From contig JAGBBW010000084.1 in the NCBI GenBank assembly GCA_017938285.1, forward strand, positions 1 through 64,000: 64,000 bases of DNA, read 5' to 3'. The notes below the pieces were generated by a model that saw only the letters and a list, made by a program, of their open reading frames with translations, was not told the DNA's origin and did no database searches. The position numbers and the translations under genes are program-made. The DNA is from Lachnospiraceae bacterium (GTDB taxonomy: Bacteria > Bacillota > Clostridia > Lachnospirales > Lachnospiraceae). Shown here one piece after another: positions 62,698-64,000 of the stretch (position 1 is its first letter; each line of letters opens with the position of its first letter).

Positions 62698-64000
62698 ATG
62701 GATGAACATATTTTTGACAAGGTGCAGGAGGTTGACTTAAAGAAAACGATGGAAACATCGTACGTCAACTATGCGATGTCCGTTATCGTTGCCCGTGCCC
62801 TGCCGGATGCAAGAGATGGTTTAAAGCCGGTACAGAGACGTATTCTGTACGCAATGATAGAGTTAAACAATGGTCCTGACAAGCCGCATCGTAAGTGTGC
62901 CCGTATTGTCGGTGATACCATGGGTAAATACCACCCACATGGGGACAGTTCCATTTATGGTGCGCTGGTAAATCTTGCCCAGGACTGGTCTACCCGTTAT
63001 CCGCTGGTTGACGGTCACGGAAACTTTGGTTCCGTGGATGGTGACGGTGCCGCAGCGATGCGATACACGGAAGCACGTCTCAGCAAGGTTTCCATGGAGA
63101 TGCTGTCGGATATCAACAAAGATACCGTTGATTTTACGCCAAACTTTGATGAAACTGAAAAAGAGCCGGTAGTACTGCCGTCCCGTTTTCCAAACCTGTT
63201 GGTAAACGGCGCATCCGGTATTGCCGTAGGTATGGCTACCAATATTCCTCCGCATAACATGAGAGAGGTTATTAATGCTGTCATTCAGATTATTGATAAT
63301 AAGGTGGAGGACCGGGAAACCAGCATCGATGAGCTTCTGCAGATTGTTAAGGGACCTGATTTTCCAACCGGCGCTACCATTCTTGGCACCAGAGGCATCA
63401 ACGAAGCATACCGCACCGGTCGTGGTAAAATCAAGGTTCGTGCGGTAACAGACATTGAGCCGATGGCAAACGGTAAGAACCGCATTGTTGTGACCGAGCT
63501 TCCTTACATGGTAAACAAGGCACGTCTCATTGAAAAGATTGCCGAAATGGTAAAGGAAAAGAGAATTGACGGCATCACCGAGCTGCGTGACGAGTCCGAC
63601 CGTAGTGGTATGCGTGTCTGCATCGAACTGCGCCGTGATGTCAATCCGAATGTCATTCTGAACCAGTTATATAAGCATACCCAGTTACAGGATACCTTTG
63701 GTGTCATCATGCTTGCACTGGTGGACAATGAGCCGAAGGTGTTAAATCTTTTAGATGCGCTGAATGTATATCTGCGTCATCAGGAAGATGTGGTTACCAG
63801 ACGTACAAAATATGATTTAAACAAGGCAGAAGAGCGTGCCCACATTTTAAAGGGCTTACTTATTGCGTTAGACCACATTGATGAAGTTATCCGGATTATC
63901 CGTGCGTCTAAAAATGTGGCAGAGGCGAAGACACAGTTAATGGAAAACTTCGGGCTGGATGATGTACAGGCCCAGGCTATCGTTGACATGCGTCTCCGTG
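62698..64000 (+). CDS. gyrA: DNA gyrase subunit A (partial, runs off the window)
   Basis: The first 434 codons of GyrA. The breakage-reunion domain includes [20 protein letters not shown], the catalytic Tyr in [11 protein letters not shown] and the conserved [14 protein letters not shown]. In that quinolone-resistance region the residue equivalent to E. coli Ser83 is Ser, but the one equivalent to Asp87 is Gly. GAGGAG precedes the ATG. The C-terminal DNA-wrapping domain is outside the window. Confidence 0.97.
   Translation, partial: MDEHIFDKVQEVDLKKTMETSYVNYAMSVIVARALPDARDGLKPVQRRILYAMIELNNGPDKPHRKCARIVGDTMGKYHPHGDSSIYGALVNLAQDWSTRYPLVDGHGNFGSVDGDGAAAMRYTEARLSKVSMEMLSDINKDTVDFTPNFDETEKEPVVLPSRFPNLLVNGASGIAVGMATNIPPHNMREVINAVIQIIDNKVEDRETSIDELLQIVKGPDFPTGATILGTRGINEAYRTGRGKIKVRAVTDIEPMANGKNRIVVTELPYMVNKARLIEKIAEMVKEKRIDGITELRDESDRSGMRVCIELRRDVNPNVILNQLYKHTQLQDTFGVIMLALVDNEPKVLNLLDALNVYLRHQEDVVTRRTKYDLNKAEERAHILKGLLIALDHIDEVIRIIRASKNVAEAKTQLMENFGLDDVQAQAIVDMRLR

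Overview
The window is the replication-origin region of a low-to-moderate GC, spore-forming Firmicute, most likely a gut Lachnospiraceae member (genus not resolved). The reasons are the order rpmH/rnpA/yidD/yidC/jag/mnmE/mnmG/rsmG/parA/parB on one side of dnaA and dnaN/S4 protein/recF/gyrB/gyrA on the other, the sporulation genes spmA and spmB, an AbrB/SpoVT regulator, and families typical of Lachnospiraceae (DUF3881, TSCPD/TIGR03905, DUF4446). oriC is placed at about 57.9-58.2 kb from clustered DnaA boxes; three perfect parS sites lie at 45.8-46.9 kb. No rRNA, prophage or CRISPR array was seen.

Layout. 0.2-2.4 kb: a tight XRE regulator plus two adenine methyltransferases with no endonuclease in view. 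2.5-4.9 kb: spmA and spmB separated by an independently transcribed galE. 5.1-10.3 kb: abrB facing the conserved gmk-like/yaaR/holB/ricT/yabB/rsmI operon. 10.5-14.5 kb: tRNA-Lys, a helicase-HNH protein and an AAA ATPase with a winged helix and nuclease-like tail. 14.6-17.5 kb: a VanRS-like two-component system and a secreted C39-like peptidase that share a predicted regulator site. 17.6-22.5 kb: GH31 glycosidase with divergent AraC regulator, a 165-bp MITE-like element, a DUF2726 protein and an iron-sulfur aldo/keto reductase. 22.6-25.3 kb: an ECF sigma factor with a very long C-terminal extension and a metallo-beta-lactamase-fold protein. 25.5-29.2 kb: a second tRNA-Lys, a possible bilin-reductase-like protein, trmB, a 53-aa ORF, trxA and a D-Ala-D-Ala carboxypeptidase. 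29.2-32.5 kb: a membrane/coiled-coil protein with nine tandem 15-residue repeats, tRNA-Arg and small conserved genes.

32.7-41.4 kb is the most unusual part. It is a minus-strand signalling operon with two HD-GYP proteins, a hybrid histidine kinase that a one-base frameshift has split into a kinase ORF and a receiver-HPt ORF, a second kinase-receiver protein fused to a complete DegV lipid-binding domain, and a membrane protein of unknown function. 41.6-44.3 kb encodes a TldD/TldE pair. From 44.5 kb to the end is the origin housekeeping block, interrupted by a DegS/DegU-like soluble two-component system between rsmG and parA.

The best candidates for something undescribed are the kinase-receiver-DegV phosphorelay operon, the bilin-reductase-like protein, the helicase-HNH/ATPase pair, the VanRS-C39 regulatory link, and the four tight palindromes between recF and gyrB. 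All functional calls come from reading the sequence; no database search was possible.
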